64,000 nt of DNA from Mytilus galloprovincialis (GCF_965363235.1 NC_134843.1:88631795-88695794); one strand, 5' to 3'; numbered from the stretch's first letter, positions 24,122-37,325 are shown. Notes: generated by a model from the letters alone, not told the origin. Translations and numbers: made by a program.

Positions 24122-24364
24122 GCTTTAAACCATTGTGGAATATGTAACTACCAGGAGAGGAATATATGAAGATATTCCCGGGTTACGCTTCCCCATGTAA
24201 TGAACTTAGACAGATACAATTTACAAAGTCCCACAGAGCGTAAACAAGTTATCACTGTAAGAATGCCCCCCGCCCCTAACAAAAAAACCCATAAAACAAT
24301 TGTAAAATCAACAACTCCTGCAAAGAGAATCACGTGACGAAAGTATCAAACAAATCAGAGAGGA

Positions 24365-24705
24365 TGCGGATTTAGGGTTGGACAGGGTTGTCCTGTACCT
24401 GGATTTAGGGTTGAACAGGGTTGTCCTGTACCTGGATTTAGGGTTGGACAGGGTTGTCCTGTACCTTGATTTAGGGTTGGACAGGGTTGTCCTGTACCTG
24501 GATTTAGGATTGGACAGGATTGTCCTGTACCTGGATTTAGAGATCTTGGACAGGGTTGTCCTGTACCTGGATTTAGGGTTGGAGAGGGTTGTCCTGTACC
24601 TGGATTTAGGGTTGGACAGGGTTGTCCTGTACCTGGATTTAGGGTTGGACAGGGTTGTCCTGTACCTGGATTTAGGGTTGGACAGGGTTGTCCTGTACCT
24701 CCTTT
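24365..24705. repeat. 33-bp minisatellite, about 10 units
   Basis: The unit is 'ggatttagggttggacaggg' followed by 'ttgtcctgtacct'. Because the unit is a multiple of three, it leaves open frames on both strands (11-residue repeats LDRVVLYLDLG and SRYRTTLSNPK). Each unit can fold: ACAGG pairs with CCTGT across GTTGT. One unit (near 24540) has a 3-bp insertion. It is not supported as coding. Confidence 0.95.
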
Positions 24706-24835
24706 TCAGACTACATTTACGGTTAATGCAAATTTTCATCTCAAAATGTTGTTTAACTTGGCGCCACCCTATTTAAAAACCCTGTATTGGCATCTAAAGC
24801 TTTATGTCAAAGGGAGTCTGAGTATTGGTGTGTTT

Positions 24836-25310
24836 CAGACAGTGTACATGCACGCTAAAATGTCTCGCCTTTTTTACTAACCATTGATATTATGTTGATA
24901 GTACTAAATATAAAGCTTTAATACAACTATAACATAAACTTAACTTGATCCAAGAAATTGAGGTCAAGGTAATATAAACCAAACGAGAAATACGTCTACA
25001 CCTAACAATCATTCAATACATGTACTTACTAGTAATATAGGTGACATATTGCTTAGTTTGTAACATAGAGACTTAACCAAGAAAACTAAACATTGCCGGA
25101 CCAATTAACCATAAAAATGAGGCCAAGGTCAGGTGAACCATGCCAGTTAAACGTATGAAGCTTACAATCCTTCCATACACTGACAAATATAGTTAACATA
25201 TTGCTTGTAGTTTAAGAATCAAAGAGCTGAAAGCTCTGAAGAAAAATGACGCCACTGTCTCTAATATTGGGATAGTTTTTATGCAAGTCTTGATTTTCAC
25301 ATACCGTAAT
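24836..25310 (+). repeat. Bivalve repeat C, partial copy
   Basis: The text 'aaaatgtctcgcctttttta' and 'aaccataaaaatgaggccaa' matches the larger copy at 29790-31860. It is diverged and non-coding. Confidence 0.6.
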
Positions 25311-25497
25311 TAGTTTAACAATGCAACATGTCTCGTATGCATATAATTGATATTCGTATATGTGTGTGTGTGAAGTGAAGGTGCCAACTGGCTGGGTTTT
25401 TTTTTAAGACAAATGAATAGGTCAAGACTACCTGAATTGTACAAATAAATCCCGTGGAAAGGCTTCTATATTTCTCACTGGTACATAGGCTGAATCC

Positions 25498-26205
25498 GGG
25501 TCCATTCGCGCCCATTCACGTTTGCGCCAACTCATGTTCGCCCCCTTTCACTTTCACACCCTAAATGTTCGCAACTAATCTTAATTGGTTTTGTGTTTAA
25601 TAACTCTGTAAGCAAGTGTTTTCTTATAAGTATAATTGTTGTCATTGTCTCAAAATAAAGTGAGACAGCATTTTTTTTTGTGTTGAATAAATCTTAATCA
25701 TGTTTTGGATAGCGTATTGTTAAAGATAATAATAATCCTTTCTAAATAAAGTGGTATTTTGTCAACGTTTTATTTAGCGTTGAATAACTCTTAATCATGT
25801 TTTGGTTAGTGTATTGCTATACTTTGTTTCATTGACCTCTTTCATAATGAAGTGAGATTCTGACTATTTTTTTTTCTGTGTGTTGAATAAATTTTATCAT
25901 GTTTTGGTTATAATAGTGGATTGCTATATTTTGGTTCCTATATTTTATTGTTTCGTTGTTTCAGATCAAAGGGCTTAAAAACAATTATCTTTTGTGTTTT
26001 TCCTTTAAAATCTTCAATGTTTTACTCATACCAAGCTATAAATACATTCAGTATTTACACCAAAGCAATTTAAAACAACAATCATGATTTTCCAATTATT
26101 CAACTTGAATTTGAATTAAAATTGGGCGTGAATGAGTAGAGTGCGAACGGACCTTGGGTGTGAACGTGCGAGGTGCGAAAGTGTATTGGGCGCAAACAGA
26201 TCTGA
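25498..26205. mobile_element. Probable inverted-repeat element with internal tandem repeats
   Basis: Both ends consist of degenerate repeats of a 'TTCGCGCCCA'/'TTTGCGCC' type motif in opposite orientation (25500-25575 and 26125-26200). Between them about three copies of a ~100-bp unit containing 'ttaatcatgttttgg' run from 25660 to 25935. The exact ends and target duplication are not clear. Confidence 0.5.
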
Positions 26206-26339
26206 TACCACATAGTCTGAACCCCCTTCTCCCACAAAATATGAAGTAAATCAAAAACAAATTGTTCAGAGAACAATTGAAGTCTTTCCACTAGAAAAGA
26301 TCTATTTTTATATTGAAATATGAAAAATCAGTTTAAAAT

Positions 26340-26940
26340 GTTAGTTCCTATGGCTTTATGACGTCCTATTAACCTATGACCTTGACCTCAATTTCAAGGT
26401 CACAAACCATGGACCTTGAATCAAAATATCCTAGGTCTTTAATATGTTTGGTTAATGAGTACTACCACTTGACGCGTAATTTTAAATGTAAGATGGACAA
26501 AAACTCCCTTTTATTGTATGCGCAGCCTTTCAACCAAAATATACAAGTAAGGACATGTCGCAACTAATAATTTATGAAAAATTATTTGTCAAAATGTCAT
26601 ACAGTATTTGAAAAGAAGTGAAAATAAGCCAAAATCAAAATTTATAATATGACCTTGACCTTTGACATTGACCTCATTTTCATTTTTAGTACCAATGACC
26701 TCATGAAGACCCTAGGTCTCTATCAGTTATGGTTTACCAGTTGAAAATGCATATCGCTTGAATCAAATGAAAAAGGGGGAATAACTCTCATATGGAGTCC
26801 CCATAGAGCTATGGTTCAAACGAATATTCTTATCCTAAATATGTAACGAGCAATTTGGTAAAATAAAATCTTTTACGGTTACGAAGGAGAGGTGGCCACA
26901 AGAAAAACAGTGTTTGGGGAGATAACTCTTACAACGTAAT
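26340..26940. repeat. Decayed dispersed repeats
   Basis: Repeated 'tgaccttgacct'-type phrases (26375-26710) and 'gggagataactctta' (26918) are typical of old bivalve repeats as I remember them. No gene. Confidence 0.4.
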
Positions 26941-27182
26941 GTATTTTGTTATATATGTTTCATTATAATACTTTATTCTGATTGGCTAACTGCACATCAC
27001 ATGTTATTCCTCAAGCAATTGCATCACTCAATAAAACTTTTCATTCATGATAACACGTGGTCCCACATAAAGTGCACAGATGAATTGAATAAAAAAGTTA
27101 TAAAATTCGTGTTTTCATGATCCTAGCTAAAAAAAGTAATTATAAGTATTGAATGTTTCTTTTTGTAACCTCATAGGCTTGC

Positions 27183-27267
27183 AAAAGCGTTGACCGTGTG
27201 CACATTTTTAGAATGAAGCGCTTACGCTTACGCGCTTCATACAAAAAGTACTTCGGTCAACGCTTTT
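27183..27267. repeat. 85-bp imperfect hairpin
   Basis: AAAAGCGTTGACCG pairs with CGGTCAACGCTTTT. Further in, ATGAAGCGC pairs with GCGCTTCAT across a 10-base loop. I see no target duplication. It is probably a fold-back element remnant. Confidence 0.7.
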
Positions 27268-27444
27268 ACACCTCAATGAATTTACAAAAAAAACAGCATT
27301 CAATACTTAAATGCAGTTGTAAATTTTTAAAGCAAAAAGAGTTAATACTAACTTTCACTTTTTTGGATGTTCATGTACATTTTGTATGTATTTATTTTTC
27401 TCAACTACATGAATTTTTTGGTGTATTTTTAATGATATATATGA

Positions 27445-27634
27445 GTAGTCCAAATAATTATTACGTCTGGCAAGGCTTTTTAAAATTTATTCTGGGACAC
27501 CTTCCTATGACCACAAGGCTATGTTAATTTTTTTCTGGGACGCCTTCTTAGGAGGCCTTCCTACGAACGTCTTAGGAAGGCGTCCCAGAAAAAAATAAAA
27601 TAGCCTTGTCAGACGTCATTATTATTTGGACTAA
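27445..27634. mobile_element. Fold-back element, about 190 bp
   Basis: The left arm TAGTCCAAATAATTATTACG matches the inverted right arm, and the arms continue through 'caaggct' and 'ctgggacgccttc' almost to the centre. Both ends abut TA, so a TA target duplication (Tc1/mariner-like) is possible. Confidence 0.75.
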
Positions 27635-27639
27635 TACAT

Positions 27640-29780
27640 GAGATATTGGATATTTTTATGCATTATTTAACCAGTTGAGTCTTTTACAGGATTGTTTGTT
27701 TAATGCTGTTTAAACATTACTGAAAAAAAACCCACCTTAAATTTGCTAATTATTTGGCATGAAAGTTTGATTTATTGAAAGGGACTCATAGTTTTCCATT
27801 TAATTTTAATAATTGTCTAATGGTTAAAACAATAGCTTCGTTGTTTACTTTTATACACAACAACATATATGTAACGGTTTATTTCTTCCTCTGTGATATT
27901 TTATCCTGAGGATAATTTGTCCCGGTAAGTTTTTTCCAGGCATGGTATTTCACAGGTTCATTTTTTCCAGAGGAGTGAAAATCTATCTGTGTTATGCGGA
28001 TAGTATGTACCGGTATATATTGCCGTACTATATTTCACAGAACCGTGGGAAATAGAGTCCCATTAACTACTATGTAAGTTACTCACAATCAATATATACC
28101 TGACCATAATTATAAAATGTTTCACAAAGGTAGACCAAATTTGCATAATTTATCAAAGGGAGGTAATTATGAGCAATTTATATTTTAAAAATATTAATAT
28201 AATATATTTCTGAATCTATTTTATAGTGAATTTTTTCCTTGAATCTTATTTCTTATATATTTATTTATATAAAAAGATGACTTACAACTTGATTTAATAA
28301 GACAGATAACATTTCACAGGTAAAAACTATCCAGCTGTTAAACATGCTTTTGTTCCAATATATTGTTATGATTTATCTGATTTCCATATAATCAACAACT
28401 ACATCTCTGTCCCCAGACAAAACTATTTATATAGCTAAACATATCATCATAATCAAATTCTTCTATTACTGTTAAAAGTAGTAATGCAACTATATTTCTA
28501 CCTTACTTTTAAATTTATATTTGTACTGAGATCTGAAAACAACTCACTTTTACATGTATTACACTAACCTTATTTAATCATGATATTATTTTCACAATTA
28601 CGATCTTTGAAATTACTTCTGGTTTTCTTCTCTATGTTTCATGATAATTTTCTTTTTAAAAGGATGATATTGACTAGAAAATTTCAGGACATTTTTTCAA
28701 GGATAATTTGTGAAATTATTTCCCATTATAATACATTTTTTTTAACAATTTCGCTTTATTTCAAATACACTATTGTTATTTCATAGTATTTTTAAATAAT
28801 AAGTTTTTTCTAATAACTATTTAATAAGTTAACTACCAAGATAGAATTTCACGGCAAAGGAAAAAATACCCCAGGGAAATGTTTTCCTCCGGATAAAAAA
28901 ATAACAACAACTACTGTGACATTTTTTCCTCCGGATCAAATTTCACCCGGATATAATTTTGCTTTACATATTCACTTTGGTTTCGTTGTTTACCTAATAT
29001 TCACTATGTACTTGGTAACAGTTATTAATTAATTGAATAGAAAATATTATAATAAATATTATTGGAAGCCGAATTGACGTCAAATAGGTGCCGATTTGAC
29101 TAGATGCCAATTTAACCAGGTGCCGACTTGACTTGTACGTTTCAATTCCTCTGCGATCGTTTGCGGTATTTTCTTGAGAAAACCTATTTTCCATCATCAA
29201 AGAGAAGAAGAAACTGCTTGAAATGATTCCCGAACGCTTCGTGATTGTTAAAATAAGTTTAATTCACTCAAAAAACAATTTTAAAACTTGCGATGTTTAA
29301 ACAGGAAGTTTCAAAAGCACGTGTAAAAGAAGAAATTAACCGGTGAGAGTGGAAATCCGTACATAACATATATCACTATAGTACGACTTTTAAAGCAAAA
29401 CAGTTTCATCCTTTTGTAAAACAGTCTTTAATATACCTATCACATTAATGTTTGAAGGGTCTTAAGCTTATTCAAACCATATAAGTCGGTATGAAACACC
29501 AAAACGGAATGATAATAACCGATTACGTTTTGTAGTTTACAAAATTCTGGACTGGTTCCTGTCAAACTACAACACTTTGTTCGACTGTAGTGGAATACAA
29601 ACAGAAACCAGTTAGTTTGTAAACTGGTTCCTGGCTGATTACTACACAATGCTCATGCATAATGAAAAAAACACAAGCACATTCCAGTTTGTATTGAAAT
29701 TAGTAAATACGAAACCAAGCGCGGTAGGCAGAGAAATCAGGTCGGCAGTTATGGAACAATGACTGCGTCATTTTCCAAAA
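27640..29780. other. Non-coding stretch with a short 16-bp repeat
   Basis: No gene seen. At about 29065-29134 four degenerate 16-bp units ('gtgccgatttgactag' type) stand in tandem. Motifs of 'ttttcctccggat' type near 28880-28945 and 'tttatcctgaggata' near 27900 could be ends of one old element, but I could not align them convincingly. Confidence 0.4.
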
Positions 29781-29789
29781 ACAGACAAA

Positions 29790-31860
29790 AAACACAAAAA
29801 CTTAACACTAAGCAATGAACCGTGAAAATGAGGTCACGGTCAAATAAAACCTGTGAGACTGACATGTACACCATAAAATATTTCCATACACCAAATATAG
29901 TAGACTAAAATCACAACTATACAGAGAAACCTAGCAGCCCGAGTGTATATCGGGCATGCAAATGACGAATACAAATTATAACCAAGCAATACAAATTCTG
30001 CACGAGAGATTTGGCCAACAACACAAAACAGTAAACGCATTCATGCAAAACATGCTAAATTTGCCTGTCAAAACGCCCGGAATTAGGGGACTGAACTCGT
30101 TCAGCGACACAATAGAAAGTAACATACGTGAACTAGAAGGAATGGGTCGAAATCAGGAATCGTAGATAATCGTAGATAATTGAAAAGACGGAAACTCAAA
30201 AACTTAACTTGTCCACTTAACCATGAAATTGACGTAAACTTCGGGTCAGATGACACCTGCCAGTTGTACATTTACACGTTACCATTATTCCCATACACCA
30301 AATATAGAAGACATATTGCTTAAAGTATCTGAGATATAGACTTGACAACCAAAACTTAACCTTGTTCACTGACCCATGAAATGAGGTCGAGTTCAAGTGA
30401 AAACTGTCTGACAGGCATCAGGACATTGTAAGGTACGCACATACCAAATATAGTTATCTTTTTACTCATAATAAGAGAGAATTTTACATTACAAAAATGT
30501 TGACTTTTTTTCAAGTAGTCCCTGAACCATGAAAATAAGGTCAAGGACAATGGACATATGACTGACGGAAACTTCGTTACATAAGGCATCTACAAAAATG
30601 TATATACAAAGTATGAAGCATCCATGTCTTCTAGCTTCTAAAATATAAAGCTTTTAAGAAGTTAGCTGCGCCGTCGCCGCCGCCGCCGGATCACTATCCC
30701 TATGCCATAACTGTTTTCAAGTAGTCACAGTGAAAATAAGGCCAAAGACAAGGGTCACGTGTCAGACGGAAACTAAGTAACATAAGGCATCTACTATATA
30801 CAAAGTATGAAGCATCCAGGTCTTCCACCTTCTATTATACAAGAGTGTACACGCTGAAATGTCTCGCCTTCTTTACTAATCATTGATATTAGGTCGGTAG
30901 TCCTAAATAGAAAGCTTTATCACAACTGTCACATAAACTTAAAATTAACAAAGAAAACTAAACATTGACCAATGAACCATGAAAATTAGGTCAAGGTTAG
31001 ATGAACCATGCCATGCAGGCATGTACAGCTAACAATTCTTCCATACAACAAATATAGTTGACATATTGCTTAAAGTTTAAGAAAAACAGACCAAAAATAC
31101 AAAAATTTAACACTGAGCATTGAACCGTGAAAATGAGGTCAAGGTCAAATAAAACCTGAGCGACTGATATATAGATCATAAAATATTTCCATACACCAAA
31201 TATTGTAGACCTATTGAATATAATATTAGAAAAAAAAAGACCAAAACTCAGAAACTTAACTTTGACAACTGAACCATGAAAATGAGGTCAAGGTCAGAGG
31301 ACACCTGCCAGCTAGACATGTACACCTTACAGTCATCCATACACCAAATATAGTAGACCTATTGCATATAGTATAAGAAAAACAGATCAAAACACAAAAA
31401 AATAACTATAACCACTGAAACATGAAAATAAGGTCAAGGTCAGATGACACCTAGCAATTAGACATGTACACCTTACAGTCCTTCCATACACCGAATATAC
31501 TAGACCTATTGCTTATAGTATCTGATATATGGATTTGACCAACAAAACTTAACCTTGTTCACTGATCAATGAAATGAGGTCGTGTCTGACGGGCATGAGG
31601 ACATAATTTTGTAAGGCACTACCCCTATGTCGAGCTTTCTGCGACAAAAGTCGCAGGTTCGACAATAAAACTTTTAAGAAGTTAGCTAACGCCACCGCCG
31701 ACGTTGGATCACTACTCCTATGTCGAGCTTTCTGCGACAAAAGTCATCATAAACTGCACTTGTACAAAAATGTATGATATACTCTAAAAACAAAAACTTA
31801 ATCTGATCTGGAACGGCCAGACGAACGGACGGAAGGACTCACGGAACGCATCCATTCACT
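29790..31860 (+). repeat. Bivalve repeat C, large composite copy
   Basis: Successive diverged units carry 'ccatgaaaatgaggtcaagg', 'catacaccaaatatag' and 'agacatgtacacct', spaced about 150-160 bp apart. The right part has 'aagttagctgcgccgtcgcc' and 'gtcgagctttctgcgacaaa'. It is non-coding in all frames beyond short chance frames. A fossil fragment interrupts it near 29950-30165. Confidence 0.7.
29950..30165 (+). mobile_element. BEL/Pao-type LTR retrotransposon fossil, Gag-region fragment
   Basis: About 70 codons resemble the Gag/DUF1759 region of BEL/Pao elements. No LTRs, protease, polymerase or integrase region is recognisable nearby, so it is a small broken relic. It lies within repeat C. 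Family assignment rests on remembered motif style; age cannot be set beyond 'old'. Confidence 0.55.
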
Positions 31861-32880
31861 TGTATCGTAGACGGGGCCTGCTAAAAATTCGGCGTTGTTT
31901 ACTTTGCAGCGAGGCAATGCAATGCAAAGGAAATATACTCAATTTTGCATAGCATACATCCCTGAATTGCACTTTGATGGATGGTGCCCATTAATATTTC
32001 AAAAAATTGACAGCAATCAACACAAAACGGAAATGCTATAACCATAGATGCAATACCCATGCTATAACCATAGATGTTATACTCATGCTATAACAATGGA
32101 AGTGTTATATTTATTTTACTTCCATGATATAACTTTATACTTTCTGCATGTTATAATATAAACAGAAAAAAACAAAATGTGTAGAAGAGGTCCTCAACCT
32201 GACCACTCTACTAGGGCGAAATGCTACTGTTCAAAAATAAATATAAATATTTTATGAAGTAACGAAGGATCCCATTTAAAAACAAAATCTAATTTTAACA
32301 ATTATAAAGTTGACACTGGCAAAATTTAAAATTATTGAGAGAAAGTATGCACATGCCCAATGATATAGCTCAACTTAAAACAATATAGAGATTTAATCCA
32401 CCTTTAAAAAAAATGGCAGTGTTTTGTGGGGGCTGGGGAAATTGAAATTGCTTATACTGATATTTTTAAAGCCATATTTCAAGAGACCTACAAAGATTCT
32501 GATGGAATGTCAACCTATATATAATACAGAGCTGTATTATAAATGCTTCCTCCTATTATATGTTTTCTCTCTATTTCAATCTTTATCAGTTTAAAAAAAA
32601 AAGGAAAAGAAAGGAAACTCAGTCCAAGTTTGATCGTTTATCGGCTGGACATGAACCTTTTTCAGAACTATGGTTATTCTATTACAACAACGACCTAAAA
32701 TACAAGAACCTTGACCTGTTTTACGAGATTTTCACTGATTAAATGTATGTTGACCTGCTGCATATTCACATTTGATACTTTATTAATCGAAAACGCGAAC
32801 GGGTTTTGCAATTTAAGGTTAATTGTAGCGTGTATAATATCTATTAACATATTCTATATCAGATTAAACGTTACAATAAA
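31860..32880. other. Non-coding stretch with a 26-bp triplicate
   Basis: Three near copies of 'atgctataaccatagatg' with their following bases (26-bp period) lie at about 32033-32105. Otherwise I see nothing. Confidence 0.5.
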
Positions 32881-32884
32881 CTCA

Positions 32885-33360
32885 TCATAGGTACCAGCCA
32901 GGAACAAATTTAGTATATACGCCAGACGCGCGTTTCGTCTACAAAAGACTCATCAGTGACGCTCCGGCGAATCCAAAAAAGTACGAAGTTGAAGAGCATT
33001 GAGGACCAAAATTCCTAAAAGTTTTGCCAAATGCAGCTAAGGTAATCTATGCCTGAGGTAGAAAAGCCTTAGTATTTCAAAAAATTCAAAATTTTGTAAA
33101 CAGTTAGTTTATAAATATAACCATATCAATGATAATTCATGTCAGCACAAAAAGTGCTGACTACTGGGCTTGTGATACCCTCGGGGAAATAAATCTCCAC
33201 CAGCAGTGGCATCGACCCAGTGGTTGTAAATAAAATCATCAGATACCAGGACCAAATTTAGTATATAAGCCAGACGCGCGTTTCGTCTACAAAAGACTCA
33301 TCAGTGACGCTCGAATCCAAAAAAGTTAAAAGGCCAAATAAAGTACGAAGTTGAAGAGCA
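32885..33360 (+). repeat. Bivalve repeat D, two partial copies
   Basis: The phrase 'cagacgcgcgtttcgtctac' followed by 'aaaagactcatcagtgacgc' occurs at about 32925 and again at 33270. The unit between includes 'agtgctgactactgggct'. A decayed third copy lies at 44245-44400. It is non-coding. Confidence 0.75.
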
Positions 33361-33479
33361 TTTAATGAAAACATTTCTATTCCAAGCGTTCAAAATTCTA
33401 TGACATAAATACTTGGATGGACAAATAAACATTTTTCACCTAAATAACTGATCAATTCATACATGTCTAGGATACCGTT

Positions 33480-35880
33480 CTGATGTCAATAACTTTTTTG
33501 TAACGGTGACCTTAAAATTAAAAGCACTGCATTGGCTTTTGCTCATTACCTTTAGAATTCTCATTCCAACCAAACTCGAGCTATCCTCCGGAAAATATTG
33601 TTTCCTAAAATATTATTTTCATCTTAGAACTTCGGAGACATACACCTTTGACCTATTGAACCCTCTCAAAAAAATAAGCATTTACCCCTTCTCCATTTTA
33701 CCACCTGAACAAGTTTCATTCCAATCCAGCTAGTAAAAATCAATATTCCATCCAGAAACCATTTTTCTAAATATTTACATATTTCAGTAGTGTTCAGTGA
33801 CCTTGACTTGATCACAAAATATTGTCTTGCTTGTCGATTTTGCTGTTCACAGTTTCTATTCAACATATTAGGTTGTTGCCCAAAACGTAAAACAAACGCG
33901 GGGTAAAATCGTCTACTCCTATCTGACAATTTGCAACCATATGAATTATTTTTTTTTTTAGTATTTGCTAATTGTTATGTGATTGAAGTACATTTTTTTT
34001 CTACTGATGTTAATATGATAAAATGCAAAAATAAATTAAAATTAAAAAAAAGAGGCAACAAATCATAGTTGGACAATTTCTCCAATAACTAGCCGTCAGT
34101 CACGGTATCCCTACGTTTCTATTTTGACAACTTGTCAAGTCTGCAATCTATACAATATCGCTTGGCAAGCGAGAGATCATTGGACTAATTTTTAAACTAG
34201 ATTTTGGCCTAGTAGTTTAAGAGGACATTTTGTTTTAAGTTAACGGACACACATTATCGACAAAAGCTCACACTGTCCCTTTGACCAGGTGAGCTCAAAT
34301 GTGATCTTTTTTTAAATATGTATATGCACAGCACATCACGAATTGGACAAAAAAAAAACATCTCTTATAACTAACAATACTCACCTTCAGATGTCAAATG
34401 ATCTTTTAAAATTTCTTGAAACGAAATATTAAACTGGTTTATAAGTGCAAGGACTTGAGAACTTATCACACTTGTCAATGCCTTGGATATAAAATGTAGT
34501 CTCCGGAATTTGGTTGTACTGCTGCTCGAGTAGTGATGTTCCGATATGAAACAGATATTGACCCAGTGTCCCTTTCTACGCTACCGGATTGGTTTCACAT
34601 TTAAACTTGTTTTGAACTAAAATTGAAGGAACCTGATAGTTCAAGATAGCTCATCCTTTGCCAAGTATTAATTATCTACCCCAAAGTTGACCTAGGTATA
34701 CAATTAAAATATGGTCACCTTAATAAAGCCTGGCCAAAATGGGTCATACAACATCATTAGATGACGTCACCATTAACTGTTGACGTGACGCCATAATCCG
34801 TTATGAAGTTTACTCACCCCCTAAGGATCCATCCCCCTCGTTGCAATATAATATTTTAAAGATGCAGTCAAAATGTCCTGCCCTTTATCCTTGTCGTGCC
34901 ACCATGCAGAACCTATCTCATGTAGTTAAAAATAATGACTAGTTTCTCGTCCCAAATATTCATGTAATATTTGCTACTGGACATAACTCAATCGGCAACT
35001 TATCGGTCAAGTACCTATCAAACCCCTCATATCAAAAGCATAATCATATTGAAGTTCAACTTTCATAAATATGTACATTTTTTAAGGCAATAGATGACGT
35101 ATGAAAGGTTGGATTATATAATTTTATATTTTAAAGAGATGCACAGACGAAATAGTCATGGACTTGTAAATCACATGTCTTTAACTTATCAAAAGGGGTT
35201 CCTGTAAATAAGACAAAATCACTTCAAATTTATAAATCGTGCAGGATTTCAGAGTAATTTACCGGGAATAAAGGGAGAAGTTCTAAATGATTTCGTTTGA
35301 AATGGACACGAAAAATCACAACCTTACCACAAGGGGGTCCCATGTTTAAGTGACCTTCTCATAGTATGGTCTATCATAAATTTAAGAACTGTTCAGGTTG
35401 ACTTCTAAACTTATAAAACAAAATAAAAAATACAAACTAGAGAAAGTGGTGCCCCTACACTCCAATCTGAAACAATTATATAATTATAACAAAGTCAATG
35501 AGGGTCTTCTTTCAGCTATTATTGTGTCTGTATGACACGATTGATGCCTCCACAGATCCAAAGTATTATTATTATTTTTTTAAATACACAAAGTTGAGAA
35601 ACGAAGCACATAGGTCTATGGTTTTCTGTAGGGGGAGTTATCAGGTAACACTATGCACCTCTTATGCAAAAATATCCTCCAAAAATGACCAGGTTCAACT
35701 ATCTCCCAAAAGAGCAAATATTAACAAAAATCAAAACCCTGACAACATGCACATCTTCAATATATGTACAAACAGCTAGCAAAATGAGCATTCAAACTGT
35801 AGGATGAGGTATCAGATGGATGGACAGAAGAAAAATATGCCCCTCCTCCTAACTTTCAGTTTTGGGGTATAAAAAGCAAT
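33480..35880. repeat. Decayed repeats, no gene
   Basis: Phrases such as 'acacctttgacctattgaac' (33630) and 'tgaccaggttcaactatctc' (35687) read like old bivalve dispersed repeats. Frames at 33506-33929 on both strands overlap each other and show no domain. Confidence 0.35.
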
Positions 35881-37160
35881 TTAACACAAAAAGTATATGT
35901 GGATATTGCATATTAAACTGAATCAGTGAATGTGTATAATGGTGTAGAAAAGAAGACAATGTTTGTCAATGTCTACAGCATGTACAGTATTACTTGATGT
36001 TCTTGAGTCTAAAATATGCCTGAACATAAAGTTATATGCAGGCAGTAGCTCCATTCCTTTTCAAAATGGCTGCATTCATAAAACACAATTAAATCTTATG
36101 TTTAATGTTATAAATAAAGTGTAATGTGGTATACTGTTCAATCAGATTTTCATTAAATTTTGCACCAACCATTCATGCTTTGTTCATGGGACAATTATTT
36201 CTTTCAACTAAATTTACATCCACTTTTTTTCGGTATAAATACATATTTCTAAAACTCAATACGGCTTTCACTTTTTCAATGTTTGATAGAAACTCACTTT
36301 CTTCTTTCACTTCCCTTTCGAAAATAAATGTAATTTTTCTCAAGAAATTTAGAATTAATTAATTTTATGATGAAACATATGCTCCTGTTTCAACAAAAAA
36401 TGAATGGTTAGTGTCTTAGTAAAGGTATATAACAAACCAATGAAATGAATCAATAAAAAGTTGGTTTTATCTAACATGTATTGTAGTCATGGTAGTTACA
36501 TCAGACAGCAGGCAAATATTATTGTCAGGAGTTGATTGACAGTTTGAATTGTATGTTTCAGAATTAACACATTCTGGATTATTTTTTAAAAAGTGTACAC
36601 CAAAACAACTGTTTGTAATAGGTAAGAAATGTCCATAAAATTGGAATTTACCCTAACAAATGATGTGAGGTTATTTTTATTTTAGGGCACATTACGCCTT
36701 TAGATTCTGTAACTGTATTTTATGATGTTCAATCTTACAACATGTACTAATACTAATGTATTGAGAAGCTGTCAATGAAATTCTATATGCAATGTTAAAT
36801 ATCTCTTTGCCATTTATTTCAATTGGACACTTGAAAACACTGCTGCCTGAATGCTATTATAAAACATAAAGATGTCTCAGTTTAAATTACATATACAAAA
36901 ACTTAGTCGTCTCATATTGAAAATTAAATAAGTTCTGTACAAATGACAAAGCACATTATATATTGTGATCTGTTTACAAAAACATATTATTTAAGAACTG
37001 ATCTATCAGTATGTATTAATTTGAGTATATATACCCACAGTACAGGTTTAATAGATATTAACCCCTTTCCATGAATAATCTCCCTTTTTGAGTTCGATAG
37101 TATCTCTGATTTTTTTAAATGTTACTGATAGATTTGAATTGGTATTTAAAATTGGTAATT
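35881..37160. other. AT-rich non-coding stretch
   Basis: No gene, RNA or clear repeat recognised. Confidence 0.4.
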
Positions 37161-37325
37161 CAGAGGCGTATTTAGAGGTGACACGGCTGTCCAGCTCCCC
37201 CTTTATGTTTGATAATATAGGATATTACTGTAGCATGACTGGAGCGAGCCCTCTTACCTCTTAGACAATCAGTGGTCATCCCTCCCCCCACCCCTTATGA
37301 AATTTTTGGATTTGCCACAGCAGTG
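37161..37325 (-). mobile_element. Short element, inverted copy of the 50931-51072 family
   Basis: It starts CAGAGGCG and, read on the minus strand, contains 'gctcgctccagtcatg' and 'atcctatattatcaa', matching 'gcccgctccagtcatg' and 'tccctatataatcaa' in the other copy. It is non-autonomous and diverged. Confidence 0.65.

Noticed and set aside
24365-24705. Interstitial telomere repeats (TTAGGG once per unit)
   Set aside because: The motif occurs once per 33 bp inside a longer unit, not in tandem.
24308-24776. Overlapping 130-140 codon frames on both strands with 11-residue repeats
   Set aside because: They follow from a 33-bp tandem repeat without stops. There are no flanking exons, domain or start context.
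27183-27267. Pre-microRNA hairpin
   Set aside because: The inner stem is interrupted and its arms do not give a clean 22-nt duplex. A fold-back relic is simpler.
27890-28965. Element bounded by 'tcctgaggata' and 'tcctccggat' motifs
   Set aside because: The motifs do not align over more than about ten bases and no duplication flanks them.
36126-36362. 78-codon frame in AT-rich sequence
   Set aside because: Low-complexity F/S/I-rich translation with no domain or gene context.
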